A DNA stretch of 64,000 nt from Sandarakinorhabdus sp. AAP62 (GCF_000331225.1 NZ_ANFY01000003.1:226001-290000); one strand, 5' to 3'. Counted from the stretch's first letter, positions 53,594-64,000 are shown. Translations and numbers: made by a program. The notes: generated by a model from the sequence alone, not told the origin.

Positions 53594-54823
53594 TTTCACT
53601 ACGGCGCCGCCCTTCATCACGAAGACAACGTGGGAGATGCGGTTCAGATCCTGCAGCGGATCGCCCGGCACGGCCACCAGATCGGCATGCAGGCCCGGCG
53701 CGATGCGGCCCCGATCGCTGAGGCCAAAATAGCGGGCATTGCCGGCCGTGGCCGCGGTCAACACTGCCGCGTTCGTCATCCCGGCCTTGGCCATCAACAG
53801 CATTTCGCGGGCATTTTCCCCGTGGGCGAACACGCCGACATCGCCGCCCATGCAGATCGGTACGCCAGCCTTCATCGCCAGCTGGAAGGCCGCGCGGTCC
53901 TGCAACACATCGGCGGGCGCTGGCTCCTGCCCGTTCCAGCCGCGGTAGCGCGCGATGGCATCGCCGGCGGCAAGCGTGGGGCACAGCACGGTCTTGTTCT
54001 TCGCCATCAGTGCGAAGGTGGCGGCGTCGCCTTCGCTGCCATGTTCGATCACGTCGGCTCCGGCGGCGCTGGCGCGGTGCATGGCTTCGGCCGTGTTGGC
54101 GTGCACCGCCACCGGCCGGCCCGCGTCGTGTGCAGCGGCAACGGCAGCCGCGATCTCGGCCTGGCTGTAGGTTGGCCGGCTGCCTTCACCGGGCCGCCAA
54201 CGATAATCGCCATAGAGTTTCACCACGTCGGCGCCCGCGCCAATCTGGCGGCGCACGGCGCTCACCAGCGCCGGCCCATCGGCTTCCTCGGCGCCTTGCG
54301 GCACCGCCCAGGCATCATTCTTGGGAGCATAGCTGCCGGGCGCGACCAGCGCGCGGGTGGCGATGATCATGCGCGGCCCGGGAACATGGCCTTCATTGAT
54401 GGCGCGCTTCAGCCCCACATCAGCGGTTCCGGCGCCTTCGCTACCCAGATCGCGCACCGTGGTGAAGCCGGCCATCAGCGTTGCCTTGGCATGCACGACG
54501 GCGCGGGCCACGCGATAGGCTTCGCTCTCCTTCAGCACCTGATCGTCCCACGGCGTCTTGTCATAGGGGTGCAGCAACAGGTGACTGTGGCCTTCGATAA
54601 AGCCGGGCAGCAGGGTGTGGCCAGGCAGGTCGAGGCGGCGGGCATCGGCCGGCGCCTCCAGATTGGCCCCGGCGGCCACGATGCGCCCGCCCTCCACCAG
54701 CACCTGCCAGCCGCTGTGCATCGCCTCGCCATCCCACACACGGTCGGGCGAGAGCAGGACAGGCGCGGCCACGGCAGGGCATGGCAACAGGGCAAGCAGG
54801 GCGGCGGCAAGTTGGTGTTTCAT
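53585..54823 (-). CDS. Exported M38-like amidohydrolase (Xaa-Pro or Xaa-Arg dipeptidase-like)
   Basis: 412 aa from MKHQLAAALLALLPCPAVA (signal peptide). All binuclear metal-site residues are present in order: HSH in GFIEGHSHLLLH, Lys in VVKLYGDYRW (likely carboxylated bridge), His in VAVHANT, His in VIEHGSE and Asp in MGGDVGVF. This is the imidazolonepropionase-like exported group, several of which cleave Xaa-Pro or Xaa-Arg/Lys dipeptides. The POT peptide carrier is encoded next to it, divergently. Confidence 0.86.
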   Translation of the reverse strand: MKHQLAAALLALLPCPAVAAPVLLSPDRVWDGEAMHSGWQVLVEGGRIVAAGANLEAPADARRLDLPGHTLLPGFIEGHSHLLLHPYDKTPWDDQVLKESEAYRVARAVVHAKATLMAGFTTVRDLGSEGAGTADVGLKRAINEGHVPGPRMIIATRALVAPGSYAPKNDAWAVPQGAEEADGPALVSAVRRQIGAGADVVKLYGDYRWRPGEGSRPTYSQAEIAAAVAAAHDAGRPVAVHANTAEAMHRASAAGADVIEHGSEGDAATFALMAKNKTVLCPTLAAGDAIARYRGWNGQEPAPADVLQDRAAFQLAMKAGVPICMGGDVGVFAHGENAREMLLMAKAGMTNAAVLTAATAGNARYFGLSDRGRIAPGLHADLVAVPGDPLQDLNRISHVVFVMKGGAVVKSE

Positions 54824-54945
54824 GGCCCGAGCAGACCCCGTGGCGGCGCTCCGGTCAAGTCGGCTTGGCGGACGCGCCATCGCCCGCTATCACCATGGCC
54901 GGAAAAAGCGTGCCTCAGGGTCAGGGCGCGTGAGGGAGAGACAAT

Positions 54946-56705
<1,760 letters not shown>

Positions 56706-56706
<1 letters not shown>

Positions 56707-56766
56707 TGGGCAGAGCGTAATTTGCGCCCACTTCCCCTTTGGCTCAGCATGGTGCCAAAAGGGGAG
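56706..56766 (+). promoter_or_regulatory. Paired hairpins covering the ribosome site of the next gene
   Basis: GTGGGC (56706-56711) pairs with GCCCAC (56726-56731). Then CCCCTTT (56734-56740) pairs with AAAGGGG (56758-56764), and GGC (56741-56743) with GCC (56754-56756), with one bulged A. The second stem buries AGGGGAG, the ribosome site of the amidohydrolase starting at 56776. No T-run follows, so translation control is more likely than termination. Confidence 0.55.
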
Positions 56767-56775
56767 TGAAGGCCG

Positions 56776-58197
56776 ATGCGGGCGATGTTGCTGTTGGGTT
56801 TGGCCGGGATGGCGTTGGCCACCGCTGCCGCGGCGAAGGACAAGCCAAAGGATGTGCCCGCGTCGCCACCCGATGTGGTGCGGGTCGGCAAGGACCCGTG
56901 GCCGAGCCAGTACAAGCCTTACCCTGGGCAGGCGACGGTGATTCGCGGCGCCACCATCTATGATGGTGCCGGTCGCCGCATCGATAATGGCATGATCCGG
57001 CTGGAAGGCGGCAAGGTGGCCGAGATCGGCCAGAGCGTCGCCGTGCCGGAAGGGGCGAAGCTGATCGAAGCGCAGGGCAAATATGTCACTGCCGGCATCA
57101 TCGACATTCACAGCCACCTGGGCGTCTATCCCAGCCCCGGCGTGCAGGCGCACAGTGACGGCAATGAAGCGACCAGCCCGGCGCGGCCCGAGGTGTGGGC
57201 CGAACACAGCGTGTGGCCACAGGACCCGGGGTTCAGCCGTGCGCTGGCTGGCGGCATCACGGCGCTGCACGCACTGCCGGGATCGGCCAATCTGTTCGGC
57301 GGGCGCGGGGTGACGCTGAAGCCGGTCTATGGCCGCAGCGTGCAGGAGATGAAGTTTCCGGGTGCGCCCTACAGTTTGAAGATGGCCTGCGGCGAGAATC
57401 CCAAGCGCGTTTATGGCGGTCGCAACCAGTTGCCCTCCACCCGCATGGGCAATATCGCCTATGCCCGCCAGCTCTGGTCGGATGCAGTCGCGTACAAGCG
57501 GCGCTGGGATGATTATACCCGCCGGGCAGAAGCTGGCAGCGCCAAGCCCACTGATGCACCGCGCCGCGAACTGGCGCTGGACACGCTGATGGGCGTGCTC
57601 AATGGCGAGATCCTGGTGCAGAACCACTGCTATCGCGCTGATGAAATGGCCAATGTGATCAGCATGAGCCGCGAGTTCGGCTACAAGGTGACGGCATTCC
57701 ACCATGCCGTTGAAAGCTACAAGATCGCCGACATGCTGAAGGCCGAGGGCATCTGCTCGGCGATGTGGGCGGATTGGTATGGCTTCAAGATGGAAAGCTA
57801 TGACGGCATCCGCGAGAATATCGCGCTGGTCAACGCCGCCGGGGCCTGCGCCATCGTGCACAGCGATGATGCAAACGGCATCCAGCGCCTGAACCAGGAA
57901 GCCGCCAAGGCCATCGCCGCTGGTCGCCGGCTGGGGCTGACCATCACGCCCGAGCTGGCCTGGACCTGGCTGAGCCTCAATCCGGCCAAGGGCCTGGGCA
58001 TTGGGGACCGCACCGGCAGCCTGGAAGCCGGCAAGGCCGCCGACGTGGTGCTGTGGTCAGCCGAACCGTTCAGTGTTTATGCGCGGCCCACCCATGTGTG
58101 GATTGATGGCGCGCTCATGTATGATTGGGGCGACCCCAAACGCCGGCCCACGGCCGATTTCGAACTCGGCCAGCCCGGCGCGGGAGAAGTGAAATGA
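56776..58197 (+). CDS. Exported amidohydrolase, metal site intact
   Basis: 473 aa. A signal peptide (MRAMLLLGLAGMALATAAA) precedes an M38-type barrel. Metal-site residues are visible: HSH in IIDIHSHLGVYP (about residue 113), His in VQNHCYRADE, His in AFHHAVE and Asp in IVHSDDAN, with the closing KGLGIGDRTGSLEAGKAADVV block of the composite beta-sandwich. It resembles exported dipeptidase-like amidohydrolases. Its stop overlaps the next gene (ATGA), which encodes a paralogue without the HxH ligands. Confidence 0.85.
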   Translation: MRAMLLLGLAGMALATAAAAKDKPKDVPASPPDVVRVGKDPWPSQYKPYPGQATVIRGATIYDGAGRRIDNGMIRLEGGKVAEIGQSVAVPEGAKLIEAQGKYVTAGIIDIHSHLGVYPSPGVQAHSDGNEATSPARPEVWAEHSVWPQDPGFSRALAGGITALHALPGSANLFGGRGVTLKPVYGRSVQEMKFPGAPYSLKMACGENPKRVYGGRNQLPSTRMGNIAYARQLWSDAVAYKRRWDDYTRRAEAGSAKPTDAPRRELALDTLMGVLNGEILVQNHCYRADEMANVISMSREFGYKVTAFHHAVESYKIADMLKAEGICSAMWADWYGFKMESYDGIRENIALVNAAGACAIVHSDDANGIQRLNQEAAKAIAAGRRLGLTITPELAWTWLSLNPAKGLGIGDRTGSLEAGKAADVVLWSAEPFSVYARPTHVWIDGALMYDWGDPKRRPTADFELGQPGAGEVK

Positions 58198-59501
58198 AGC
58201 GCGTTCTGCTGACCATGGCCCTGGCGGCCGCGCCCGCCGTTGCGGCCCCCATCGCCATCACCGGCGCCACCGCCCACACGGCCGTAGCATCTGGGCGCGG
58301 TGAGGAGGTGATCCGCAATGCCACCATCATCATCGACAATGGCCGCATCACCGCTATCGGGACCGGCCTGCCCGTGCCAGCTGGCGCGACGGTGATCGAT
58401 GCAAAGGGGCAGCCCATCACGCCCGGTATTGTTGCCGTGCCAAGCGATCTGGGCCTTACGGAAGTGGGCGGCGTGCGCGAAACCAACGATGGCAGTGCGC
58501 GCAGCTCGCCCTATTCTGCAGCGCTCGACATGGCTGCGGCAATCAACCCCGGTTCGCTGCATTTTGCCATTTATCGCATGGCCGGCGTTACCCGCGCGGC
58601 GGCCGTGCCCGATTCGGGCAATGCGCTGTTCGGCGGGCAGGGCGCGGTGCTCAGCCTTGCTGCCAACGGGCCCACCGTGACCCGGCCGCGGGCGTTCCAG
58701 TTCGTGGAACTGGGCGAAGCCGGCGCGCGACTGGCCGGTGGTTCACGCCCGGCCGCTTATGCCCAGTTGATCGACCTGCTCGACGCCGCCAAACGGCTGG
58801 CCGCCAACCCGGCGGCGAATGTGGGCGGCGATGACAGCGGCTCGCTGGTCAAACGCCGCGATGTCGAGGCGCTGTTGCCGGTGCTGAGCGGGGCGCAGGC
58901 GTTGATGGTGCATGTCGAACGCGCCGCCGACATTTTGGAGGTGCTGAAGCTCAAGACCCGCTATCCGGCGCTGCGGCCGGTGCTGGTTGGTGCCCGCGAG
59001 GCCTGGCTGGTCGCGGGCCAGATTGCCCGCGCCGGCGTGCCGGTGATCACGCACAGCCTTTATGACCTGCCCAATGATTTCGAAGGGCTGGCGGCATCGC
59101 GCAACAATGCCGGCCACCTGCAGGCTGCCGGCGTCACGGTGGCGTTCGGGCCGCTTGGCGGCATTGGCGGCACCACGCCGGTCAATTTGCCCGGCTATGC
59201 TGGTAATGCCGTGGGGCAGGGCAATGTGCCGGGCGGCAAGGGCCTCACCAAGGGCCAGGCGCTGGCCGCGATCACCGCCAATCCGGCACGCATCCTGGGG
59301 CTGGCCGACACTGGCACACTGGAAGCCGGCAAGCGCGCCGATCTCGTGTTGTGGGATGGTGATCCGCTGGAATTGATGAGCGCGCCCGTCGCGGTGTGGA
59401 TCGATGGCGCCGCCCAGCCGATGACCAGCCGGCAGACCGAATTGGCCAATCGCTATAAAGCGCTTGGCCGGACCGATTTGCCGCTGCAATATCCGCGCTG
59501 A
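58194..59501 (+). CDS. Amidohydrolase-like protein lacking the HxH metal motif
   Basis: 435 aa with a signal peptide (MKRVLLTMALAAAPAVAA). The beta-sandwich frame is kept (GATAHTAVASGRGEEVIRNA, INDNGRITAIG-type strand, LGLADTGTLEAGKRADLVLW). However, where the paralogue has IDIHSHLG, this one reads VAVPSDLG, and neither the following His ligands nor the late catalytic Asp is recognisable (ITHSLYDLPN keeps one His). It is probably not a metal hydrolase on its own. Translational coupling suggests it forms a complex with the upstream enzyme. Confidence 0.75.
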   Translation: MKRVLLTMALAAAPAVAAPIAITGATAHTAVASGRGEEVIRNATIIIDNGRITAIGTGLPVPAGATVIDAKGQPITPGIVAVPSDLGLTEVGGVRETNDGSARSSPYSAALDMAAAINPGSLHFAIYRMAGVTRAAAVPDSGNALFGGQGAVLSLAANGPTVTRPRAFQFVELGEAGARLAGGSRPAAYAQLIDLLDAAKRLAANPAANVGGDDSGSLVKRRDVEALLPVLSGAQALMVHVERAADILEVLKLKTRYPALRPVLVGAREAWLVAGQIARAGVPVITHSLYDLPNDFEGLAASRNNAGHLQAAGVTVAFGPLGGIGGTTPVNLPGYAGNAVGQGNVPGGKGLTKGQALAAITANPARILGLADTGTLEAGKRADLVLWDGDPLELMSAPVAVWIDGAAQPMTSRQTELANRYKALGRTDLPLQYPR

Positions 59502-59569
59502 GCCGCGACTTGAAGCGGCGGCCATGAAGCGCTGCCGGTGGGCCTCCCGCTGGCCAGGGGAGGAACTGT

Positions 59570-60253
59570 GTGTCGGATCTGATGCTGCTGGCGCTGTTGA
59601 TGGGCGGGTTCGTGATCAGCCACGAACTCCTGTCGCACCCGCTGCGGGCGCCGCTGGTGGCGCGGCTGGGCGAAAAGGGTTTTGCCGTTGTCTATTCGCT
59701 GGTGGCGCTGGCCAGCTTCGGCGCCGCCGTGCAGCTGTGGCGGCAGATGCCCAAGGAACGGCTGTGGGATACGCCGGCCAGCGCCTATCTGCCGGCGCTG
59801 ATTGCCATGCTGGTGGCCTGCATTTTCTTCGTCGGCTCCGTCTCGTCGCCTAATCCGGCGATGATGCCGGGCGTGAAGGGCGAACCCAAGGGGCTGCAGC
59901 GCATCACCCGCCATCCGATGATGTGGAGCATGGCAATCTGGGCCGGCGTGCACATCATGATGACGGCTGATCCGCGCACCATCGTGCTGGCCGGCGGCAT
60001 CGGCGTGCTGGCGCTGATCGGCACGGCATTCCAGGATGGCAAGAAAAGAGCGCAGAACCCGGCCTATGCCGGCCATATGGCGCGCACTTCGCATATTCCG
60101 TTCATGGCCATCGTGGGTGGCCGCCAGCCGCTGAGCGCGATCTGGCCCGGCGTCGTGCCGGTACTGGGCGGGCTGGCCCTGTGGCTGGTGATTCTCTGGG
60201 CACACCCGATGCTGATCGGGGTGCCGGCTGCTGCTTGGGGGTATTTGCGGTGA
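59570..60253 (+). CDS. NnrU family membrane protein
   Basis: 227 aa from GTG 59570 (AGGGGAGG upstream). About six helices are predicted. Family landmarks are ISHELLSHPLRAPLVARLGEK, RITRHPMMWSMAIWAGVHIM and the isoprenylcysteine-methyltransferase-like ending. NnrU is linked to nitric oxide metabolism in some Rhodobacter relatives and otherwise uncharacterised; no denitrification genes are near. The SDR gene overlaps its stop (GTGA). Confidence 0.86.
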   Translation: MSDLMLLALLMGGFVISHELLSHPLRAPLVARLGEKGFAVVYSLVALASFGAAVQLWRQMPKERLWDTPASAYLPALIAMLVACIFFVGSVSSPNPAMMPGVKGEPKGLQRITRHPMMWSMAIWAGVHIMMTADPRTIVLAGGIGVLALIGTAFQDGKKRAQNPAYAGHMARTSHIPFMAIVGGRQPLSAIWPGVVPVLGGLALWLVILWAHPMLIGVPAAAWGYLR

Positions 60254-61053
60254 GCAACGTTTCAGGGAAGACGATCTGGATCACTGGCGCTTCCTCCGGG
60301 ATCGGCAAGGGGCTGGCGCTGGCACTGGCCGCGAAGGGCGGGCGGCTGGTGATTTCGGGCCGCAACCGCGCCGCGCTCGATGAAGTCGCCGCCGAATGCC
60401 CCGGCAGCATTGTCGAGGCCTTTGAAACCACCGATCTTGATGCCCTGCCGGCGATCGTCGCCCGGGTGGAGGCCGCGACCGGCGGCATCGACTGGCTGAT
60501 CAACAATGCCGGCATTTCGCAGCGCAGCCTGGCGCTGGATACGGATTTTGCCGTCTATCGCACCTTGATGGAGGTGGATTTCTTCGCGCCGCTGCGGCTG
60601 ACGCAATTGGTGCTGCCGGCGATGGTGAAGCGCGGTTCCGGCCGGATCATCAACAATGCCTCTGTCGCCGGCAAGGTCGGCTCGCCGCTGCGCACCGGCT
60701 ATTGCGCGGCGAAACATGCGATGGTCGGCTGGTCGGATGCGATGCGCGCCGAGATCGCCCAACATGGCGTGCAGGTGCATGTGCTCACCCCCGGCTTCGT
60801 GGCGACGGGGATCGGCCGCAACGCGCTGCGCGGGGATGGCAGCCAGAAAGGCGACGGCGCGGATCCGGTGGATGCCGGCATTTCCATCCATGAAGCTGCC
60901 GAACAAATCATCGCAGGCATCACGGGCAATGTGCCAGAAATTCCGGTTGGCCGTGATGGCGCCGCCGAAATGCAACTGCTCGACCTGAAGCGGCAAGACC
61001 CTGAAGCCTGCTTCAAGCTGATGGCCGGGATGGCGCCCGCTGCCGGGCGCTGA
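60250..61053 (+). CDS. Short-chain dehydrogenase/reductase
   Basis: 267 aa from GTG 60250. The cofactor loop is TGASSGIG (residues 12-19), the structural motif NNAGISQ, and the catalytic set Ser about 138 (NNASVAGKVG), Tyr 151 and Lys 155 (TGYCAAKHAM). It belongs to the DHRS7/DltE-like group with a C-terminal extension (GVQVHVLTPGFVATGIGRNA, then IPVGRDGAAEMQLLDLK). It reduces a carbonyl or oxidises an alcohol with NAD(P)H; the substrate is unknown. Confidence 0.9.
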   Translation: MSNVSGKTIWITGASSGIGKGLALALAAKGGRLVISGRNRAALDEVAAECPGSIVEAFETTDLDALPAIVARVEAATGGIDWLINNAGISQRSLALDTDFAVYRTLMEVDFFAPLRLTQLVLPAMVKRGSGRIINNASVAGKVGSPLRTGYCAAKHAMVGWSDAMRAEIAQHGVQVHVLTPGFVATGIGRNALRGDGSQKGDGADPVDAGISIHEAAEQIIAGITGNVPEIPVGRDGAAEMQLLDLKRQDPEACFKLMAGMAPAAGR

Positions 61054-61317
61054 AGCAACCCACAGAGCAGCCTGGGGCGCCCTGCGTCGTTTTTCCCTTG
61101 GCGGATGCGGCCGGCCCGGCTAAGGCAGGAGCAGGCAGCCGCGCTTTTGCAGCGGACTTCCTTTCGCGCAGCACAGATCGGTCGGCCATTTCGGGGGTAC
61201 AGCCGGTTGCGGTTATCTCGGGCCATGGCCCGGGTCCGGCGCGCGAAAGGCCATTTATCACCCAATCAGCGGCCAATGGGCGGCCAGGCAACAGGCCAGA
61301 AAACGGGGATTACGAGC

Positions 61318-62172
61318 TTGATCAGGAACAACCAGCGGCGGCGGCGCGGTGGCGGCAACAATGGTCCGCGCCCGCAGCAGATGGCCGGCGGCAACAATTA
61401 TGGGGCCCGGCTCGACAACCGCCAGCGTGGCAACGCCACCCAGCTGCTGGAGAAATATCGCGCCCTGGCCCGTGACGCCCAGCAGGCCGGTGACCGGGTG
61501 ACCGCAGAATATTATCTGCAATATGCCGAACATTATTTCCGTATCCTCGGCGATTATCGTGATCGCCAGCCCGAAGGCCGCCGTGGCCGTGAAGGCTTTG
61601 ACGATGACGGGGTGGATGGCGACATCGACAGCGCCGATGGCGACGACGACCGCAACGAAGACGGTGACGAGCGCGCGCGCGATGACCGGCGTGATGAGCG
61701 TCCCCGTGATGATCGCCCCCGTGAAGATCGCCAACGTGATGATCGGGAGCGGGGCCGCCGCGATGACCGTCCGCGTGACAACCGCAGCCGCGATGATCGC
61801 CCCCGGGATGACCGGCCGCGCGACGAGCGCCCGCGTGACGACCGCCCCCGCGAAGAACGGGGCGGCGACGGCAACCGCCGCGATTGGCAGCGGGACCGCC
61901 GGGATCGCCGTCCGGAACGGGCCGAACAGGGCCGCGATCAGGACAATGGCGACGTGCCGGCCGTGGATGACCGCGAATCGCTGTTGCAGGCGTTGCCACC
62001 GCCGGTGTCGCGTAGTGAAGGCCGCCGTCTTGGCCTGCGCCGTGATGCCGAACCCGCCGCTGATGCCCCGCCTGCGCCGGCCGCTGCAGCCGAGGCTGAT
62101 CCCGCGCCGGCCGAAAAGGCTCCGCGCCGCCGCACCCGCAAGCCGGTGGCAGAGGCCGAATCGGCCGAATGA
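61318..62172 (+). CDS. DUF4167 domain protein with RDDRPRDD low-complexity repeats
   Basis: 284 aa from TTG 61318, matching the common MNNRNQ-like start of the family (here MIRNNQRRRRGGG). The DUF4167 domain (about residues 1-85) contains NATQLLEKYRALARDAQQAG and AEYYLQYAEHYFRILGDYR. A long disordered stretch of Arg-Asp pairs follows (about 115-215), then an Ala/Pro region and a basic tail. The family occurs in most alphaproteobacteria and its function is unknown. The mix suggests RNA binding or condensate formation, which is inference. Confidence 0.83.
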   Translation: MIRNNQRRRRGGGNNGPRPQQMAGGNNYGARLDNRQRGNATQLLEKYRALARDAQQAGDRVTAEYYLQYAEHYFRILGDYRDRQPEGRRGREGFDDDGVDGDIDSADGDDDRNEDGDERARDDRRDERPRDDRPREDRQRDDRERGRRDDRPRDNRSRDDRPRDDRPRDERPRDDRPREERGGDGNRRDWQRDRRDRRPERAEQGRDQDNGDVPAVDDRESLLQALPPPVSRSEGRRLGLRRDAEPAADAPPAPAAAAEADPAPAEKAPRRRTRKPVAEAESAE

Positions 62173-62175
62173 GGC

Positions 62176-62469
62176 CTAGTCGCTCCGGCCCACGCTCCTG
62201 TCGTGGCCGGAGCTGTTGGACACGAATACTAGGCCCATCAGCGCGCCACTGAGCAGCACGGTCCCACCCACGCCGCCGGCCACCGCCAGCCACAATTCCC
62301 AGCGCGCTGGCGCACCTGTCGCCTGCAGCACGCCCAGCGCCGCCAGCACGGCCAGCAGCGCGCACAACCCGACAATGCGCAGCAGCCGCCAGAACGGCGC
62401 CCAGGCGGTGCTGGCGGCCATCGGCTCGGCCTCGGCCGATTCGGCGCGGGTCGGTTGCTCGCCTGTCAT
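62176..62469 (-). CDS. Small membrane protein, unknown function
   Basis: 97 aa from ATG 62469, which has GGAAGG nine bases upstream; an ATG at 62490 does not. Two predicted helices (about residues 25-45 and 58-78) are separated by GAPARWELW. The N-terminus is acidic (AESAEAEP) and the C-terminus is NSSGHDRSVGRSD. I do not recognise the family. It converges with DUF4167, three bases apart. Confidence 0.6.
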   Translation of the reverse strand: MTGEQPTRAESAEAEPMAASTAWAPFWRLLRIVGLCALLAVLAALGVLQATGAPARWELWLAVAGGVGGTVLLSGALMGLVFVSNSSGHDRSVGRSD

Positions 62470-62549
62470 TGTGCTTTGCCTTCCGGTCATGATGAGCGCA
62501 TGATTAGCGCCCTCGGCACCGCTGCGGTGCCGCTATTGGGAGGCGAATC

Positions 62550-62969
62550 ATGCTCGGTTCGATTCTCGTCGGCAAGAAGCCGCTTGTCACAGTCAGCCGG
62601 GAAACCCCGGTCAGCCACATCATTGCCTTGCTCCACGAACATCGCATCGGCGCCGTGCTGGTGCTGGATGGCGAAGCCATTGCCGGCCTGGTCAGCGAAC
62701 GCGATATCGTCCGCTGCATGCACACCCACGGCAAGGGTGTCCACGACGCCACGGCGGCCGACATGATGAGTGCGCCCGTGGTCACGGTCGACGCCCGCAT
62801 GAGTGTCTGCGATGCCATGGCCATCATGACGGACCGACGGTTCCGCCACTTGCCGGTGCTGGACCACGGTCAGCTGATCGGCCTGGTCTCGATCGGGGAT
62901 CTGGTGAAACGCCGAATCGAGGATGCCGAAGCCGAAGCCGAATCGCTGAAGCACTATATCGCCAGCTGA
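62550..62969 (+). CDS. CBS-domain pair protein
   Basis: 139 aa of two CBS motifs: residues about 8-62 (TVSRETPVSHIIALLHEHRI, then AGLVSERDIVRCM) and about 70-125 (MMSAPVVTVDARMSVCDAMA, then LIGLVSIGDLVKRRI). This stand-alone form binds adenosine nucleotides in related proteins, but the ligand is untested here. GGAGG lies 8 nt before the ATG. A hairpin with an 11-bp stem (62987-63012) follows the gene but without a T-run. Confidence 0.9.
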   Translation: MLGSILVGKKPLVTVSRETPVSHIIALLHEHRIGAVLVLDGEAIAGLVSERDIVRCMHTHGKGVHDATAADMMSAPVVTVDARMSVCDAMAIMTDRRFRHLPVLDHGQLIGLVSIGDLVKRRIEDAEAEAESLKHYIAS

Positions 62970-63180
62970 GTGGCGATGGGCCGGCTGCGGCTGATTCGGA
63001 AGAATCGGCTGCCGCTCGCCGGGATCGCAGCAGAGATTCGCCTGTTGCAGGGGGCACATTCGCGCCGAATGGGTGCCGGTTGGCTGCGCCGGGCCATGTC
63101 AGGGCTGCAGCCCGCCTGGGGATAAGGTTCACTTCTTCCAAGGAAGCGACAGAAAATTTCACATGTCCGCAAAAAAGCGC

Positions 63181-63209
63181 TTGCAACCCCGGGGGCGCGC
63201 CCATAGAGG
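63181..63209 (+). promoter_or_regulatory. rRNA operon promoter P1
   Basis: TTGCAA (63181-63186) and TAGAGG (63204-63209) are 17 bp apart. An A-run (AAAAAAG) lies just upstream, as in UP elements. The sequence 63013-63170 before it shows no gene. Confidence 0.55.
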
Positions 63210-63374
63210 AGCGCTCCCGGCCAACGGGGACGCCGCTTCGAAAGCGACGCTCCACTGGCAGCCAAGACAACAGCAATGGTCACGCTTGACCCACCCGAAA
63301 AGTGGGCAGACAATCGTTGCGGCGCCGGGATTTTCAGCCTTCCGAGAAATCGGCAAGCGCCCGAAAAAAAGTTG

Positions 63375-63403
63375 TTGACGGGATGTTTCGAGCGGACCAT
63401 AAG
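63375..63403 (+). promoter_or_regulatory. rRNA operon promoter P2
   Basis: TTGACG (63375-63380) and CATAAG (63398-63403) are 17 bp apart, again with an A-run immediately upstream (GAAAAAAAG). P1 and P2 are 194 bp apart, giving a tandem arrangement. Confidence 0.65.
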
Positions 63404-63745
63404 CCGCCCCCGTCGCCGACGACGAAACCACCGACGCGGTTCGCAAGAACTGGTCAAAGCGTTCGCCGCCGACTTCGAACATGATGCCGGTCAGGAACCT
63501 GGGAAGCCAGGGGAATGAACGGTGTCGCTCTTTCTCATCGTAGGTTAAAATGAAGGGACATGTGGGCGGCGGTCCACGGTTCGGGATTTCAGGTTCCGAG
63601 TGCCGTGGTTAAACCGAAGCTTATATGTCTCAATACCACAAAGCACACCGGCTTTTTGCCGGTACGTTAGTGATCTTGTGAACAGAATAAGCTCCTGAAC
63701 AACAGCCAGCTGCAAACGGTTTTCCCCGTAGCGGTTGGTTGCATG
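63404..63745 (+). other. rRNA leader with boxA-like site
   Basis: The leader between P2 and 16S holds TCGCTCTTTCTC (63525-63536), a boxA-like element for the NusB/S10 antitermination complex. It also contains a hairpin ACCGGC-TTTTT-GCCGGT (63647-63663). The mature 16S 5' end follows. No reading frame here is credible. Confidence 0.55.

Positions 63746-64000
<255 letters not shown>

Noticed and set aside
61660..61862. Possible CRISPR-like short repeats
   Set aside because: The repeats are codon-level repeats within DUF4167 with no uniform spacers, and no cas genes are present.
61322..62365. 347-codon frame opposite DUF4167
   Set aside because: It is produced by the Arg-Asp repeat read backwards; low complexity only.

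Overview
The window is a 64 kb, gene-dense, high-GC chromosomal segment of an alphaproteobacterium, most likely of the order Sphingomonadales. The evidence is the 5' end of a 16S rRNA gene with sphingomonad-like signature sequence at the right edge, a circularly permuted two-piece tmRNA gene (the alphaproteobacterial form), an alphaproteobacterial-type SspB, CtaG/Cox11 and SURF1-based aa3 oxidase assembly, a CdnL-type CarD, and alphaproteobacterial DUF4167 and DUF3833 proteins. Placement below order level is not attempted. Alternative start codons (GTG, TTG) are common, and many operons are joined by ATGA or GTGA overlaps.

Layout. 1-3.6 kb: tail of a TonB-dependent receptor, an NTF2-like protein, rlmB, tRNA-Tyr, a diguanylate cyclase and tRNA-Gly. 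3.6-17.7 kb: the transcription/translation core, tRNA-Trp-secE-nusG-rplK-rplA, then rplJ-rplL behind a structured leader, then rpoB-rpoC. Unusually, a predicted exported serine hydrolase lies between rplL and rpoB, and a large GC-rich palindromic repeat lies between rpoB and rpoC. 17.9-23.5 kb: a glycosyltransferase and a CzcC/CzcA heavy-metal efflux pair without an adaptor gene. 23.55-25.9 kb: the permuted ssrA gene, a three-copy hairpin repeat with a constant loop, a DUF3833 lipoprotein, then sspB and gmk. 25.9-33.8 kb: small metabolic and hypothetical genes (DUF4893, TauE/SafE, M20 peptidase, aldehyde dehydrogenase, DUF1330, nitronate monooxygenase, two tandem exported DsrE-like proteins, an orphan 2Fe-2S subunit, a dienoyl-CoA isomerase). 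33.8-43.7 kb: the aa3 cytochrome c oxidase operon with its assembly factors, running into thrC, an M16 peptidase and an rRNA methyltransferase. 43.8-46.6 kb: minus-strand DUF3429, methyltransferase and M23 peptidase. 46.8-51.1 kb: SUV3-like helicase, S4 protein, fdxA, carD. 51.2-62.97 kb: DUF2807, nitroreductase, a second nitronate monooxygenase, a peptide-use group (POT transporter plus three amidohydrolases, one lacking metal ligands), NnrU, SDR, DUF4167, CBS protein. 63.0-64 kb: rRNA operon control region with two tandem promoters and a boxA-like site, then the start of 16S rRNA.

How the genes work together. ssrA (tagging), sspB (adaptor delivering tagged proteins to ClpXP) and gmk sit within 2.3 kb. 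The ctaC-ctaD-ctaB-coxF-ctaG-ctaE-DUF983-SURF1 series encodes structural subunits, heme a pathway and copper insertion in one operon. CarD and the rrn operon are regulator and expected target in the same window. The POT carrier and exported M38-like and M20 hydrolases suggest growth on peptides.

The best candidates for something not yet described are the three constant-loop hairpins next to ssrA, the metal-site-less amidohydrolase translationally coupled to an intact paralogue, the two inverted repeats that bury ribosome binding sites (51.2 and 56.7 kb), and the CzcCA pair with a His-rich insertion and no adaptor. No CRISPR array, prophage, integrase or insertion sequence was seen.
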